Shown here in pieces: positions 17,101 through 17,836 of a DNA stretch of 17,836 bases. This DNA comes from Candidatus Peribacteria bacterium (GTDB lineage Bacteria > Patescibacteria > JAEDAM01 > Absconditabacterales > Absconditicoccaceae): assembly GCA_031288635.1 (NCBI GenBank), contig JAITQZ010000039.1, forward strand, positions 1-17,836, given 5' to 3'. The stretch's first letter is position 1. Each line of letters opens with the position of its first letter. The notes beneath the pieces were generated by a model. It worked only from the letters and a program-made list of their open reading frames with translations. It searched no databases and was not told the DNA's origin. A program made the position numbers and the translations under genes.

Positions 17101-17674
17101 TAGAGCTTGGGTCGCTAGGATTTTTTGCAATAACTTCTGTGGCATAGTTAGCATAGTAGTTATTCCCTGTTCCACTTGATATTCCTTGATAAGGACTTCA
17201 ACTATTTGCTTCCTGTACAAACATATCTTCTATATTCGATATTTCCTTTGTTATCACTTCTACATACGAAGTCTCCGTTTCTACATCATACTTACATTGT
17301 CCTAAAACGAGAACATTTTCAGAAAGAGGTGGGTGTAATCCTACCTTGAAGCTTGCCACATTACTTCCAGATTCATCTACTTGTGAAGGGTCGTCAATTT
17401 TAGCTTGGTCTACTACTATCCAGAGGTAATCACCATCTCCCGCAGAGAAAGTCTGCTCTTCCATATTGTGAATATCAATGAAAAATTCCTCTACCCCTCT
17501 TCTTACTTTTACAAAAGCAACTCAGGGTTGGAGAGTGAGTGTATGTTCGGTTTCACTAAAACTCATCCCAAGAGTTCATTTTTTGATTCCCTCATCTAGG
17601 AGAGCAGAACTTCCTGCTGATAATTCATAATCTTGAACGAGTTTTCCTCAGTTAATAACTCCTACTAATAACAT
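14141..17674 (-). CDS. large tail-fibre / host-recognition protein
   Basis: A 1177-aa protein in one frame once TGA is Gly; the standard code breaks it many times. The N-terminus (about 1-110) starts MLLVGVINGGKLVQDYELSAG and is beta-rich. At least three similar beta-sandwich modules follow: about 300-425 (NYVLTVYDEADLNTAIFS), 510-680 (NFIFQIVPDNGGSPDSDIVL) and 765-880 (YALKVSICSDNGGIPGSVLA). Each has the pattern hydrophobic strand, Asp/Gly turn, Leu/Ile-Ala, then a YRxVxS/E strand. The C-terminal domain (about 1040-1177) is Gly/Thr/Ser-rich with CEGGCC. Such modules occur in phage fibres and carbohydrate-binding surface proteins, so receptor binding is probable. No chaperone-cleaved domain or lyase motif is recognised. 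It is the largest gene here. Confidence 0.75.
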
Positions 17675-17685
17675 TCTTTTAGAAG

Positions 17686-17731
17686 TGAAATAAAAATCTG
17701 ACAATAAAACTATACTCAGATTTCTATTTCA
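17686..17731 (-). repeat. 16-bp inverted repeat before the tail-fibre gene
   Basis: TGAAATAAAAATCTGA (17686-17701) and TCAGATTTCTATTTCA (17716-17731) pair over 16 bp with one G-U when read on the minus strand, around a 14-base loop. It lies in the 66 bases between the small upstream ORF and the tail-fibre ATG. It could be a processing or stability hairpin or a weak terminator; no T run follows it. Confidence 0.65.
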
Positions 17732-17740
17732 GTGCTTTTT

Positions 17741-17833
17741 TTACTTTGAGAGCTTTTCTATTTTCTTATCAATGAGGGATAAAATCCCATCCAATACATT
17801 TTGAGTCTTCACATACTTTTCTGAAATCGTCAT
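17741..17833 (-). CDS. short ORF or 3' end of a gene running off the window
   Basis: Thirty codons from an ATG at 17833 to TAA: MTISEKYVKTQNVLDGILSL, then IDKKIEKLSK, an amphipathic helix. The frame is open to the window edge, so this may be the C-terminus of a longer late protein. No family recognised. Confidence 0.45.
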   Translation of the reverse strand: MTISEKYVKTQNVLDGILSLIDKKIEKLSK

Positions 17834-17836
17834 TTC

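Noticed and set aside
244..17833. TGA stops as real pseudogenisation or TGA = Trp (code 4).
   Set aside because: TGAs lie at conserved Gly positions, Trp is encoded by TGG in the same proteins, and every gene would have to be broken at once.

Overview
The window reads as a temperate phage, or a related integrative element, of a host that uses genetic code 25 (TGA = glycine). That code is known from Absconditabacteria (SR1) and Gracilibacteria (BD1-5). Under the standard code most genes here are broken into fragments. With TGA read as Gly they join into full-length proteins, and the TGAs fall on invariant glycines: the RtcB blocks DIGCGM and LGGGNHF, and the integrase block SGMRLSEL. All complete genes end in TAA or TAG. 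DNA is AT-rich and most starts lack a Shine-Dalgarno site; a T/pyrimidine-rich stretch lies just before the ATG instead.

Layout. Positions 244-1200 (+) encode a tyrosine recombinase. Positions 1201-1870 hold a tRNA-like remnant, tRNA-Val(UAC), a CAU tRNA with an abnormal 3' half, a terminator and a structured RNA candidate with a predicted pseudoknot. Positions 1874-9351 (+) are a tightly packed early/DNA-metabolism block: a replication initiator with four CTATCCCA iterons inside the gene, a DEDDy exonuclease, a Gp157-like protein, an RtcB RNA ligase and several zinc-ribbon proteins. Positions 9369-10432 (-) are a very AT-rich two-gene insert: a protein with a HEPN-like R-x4-H motif and a small winged-helix-like protein. 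It lies divergent to a consensus promoter (10438-10465) that drives a roughly 100-nt leader/sRNA with competing hairpins and a terminator. Positions 10584-11683 (+) carry small genes, an array of phased A-tracts and terminators.

Positions 11827-17833 (-) are a late block converging on the early block at a bidirectional terminator. Transcribed right to left, it holds the end of an upstream gene or a small ORF, a 1177-aa tail-fibre-like protein, two unknown proteins, two holin-like membrane proteins, a 43-aa ORF and a papain-like cysteine protease.

How it may work together (inference). The integrase and tRNA-derived sequence suggest tRNA-site integration. The initiator, iterons and exonuclease serve replication. 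RtcB could repair tRNAs cut by host anticodon nucleases. The divergent wHTH gene, promoter and attenuator-like RNA look like a regulatory switch. The minus block supplies adsorption and probably lysis. No capsid, terminase or polymerase gene is in view.
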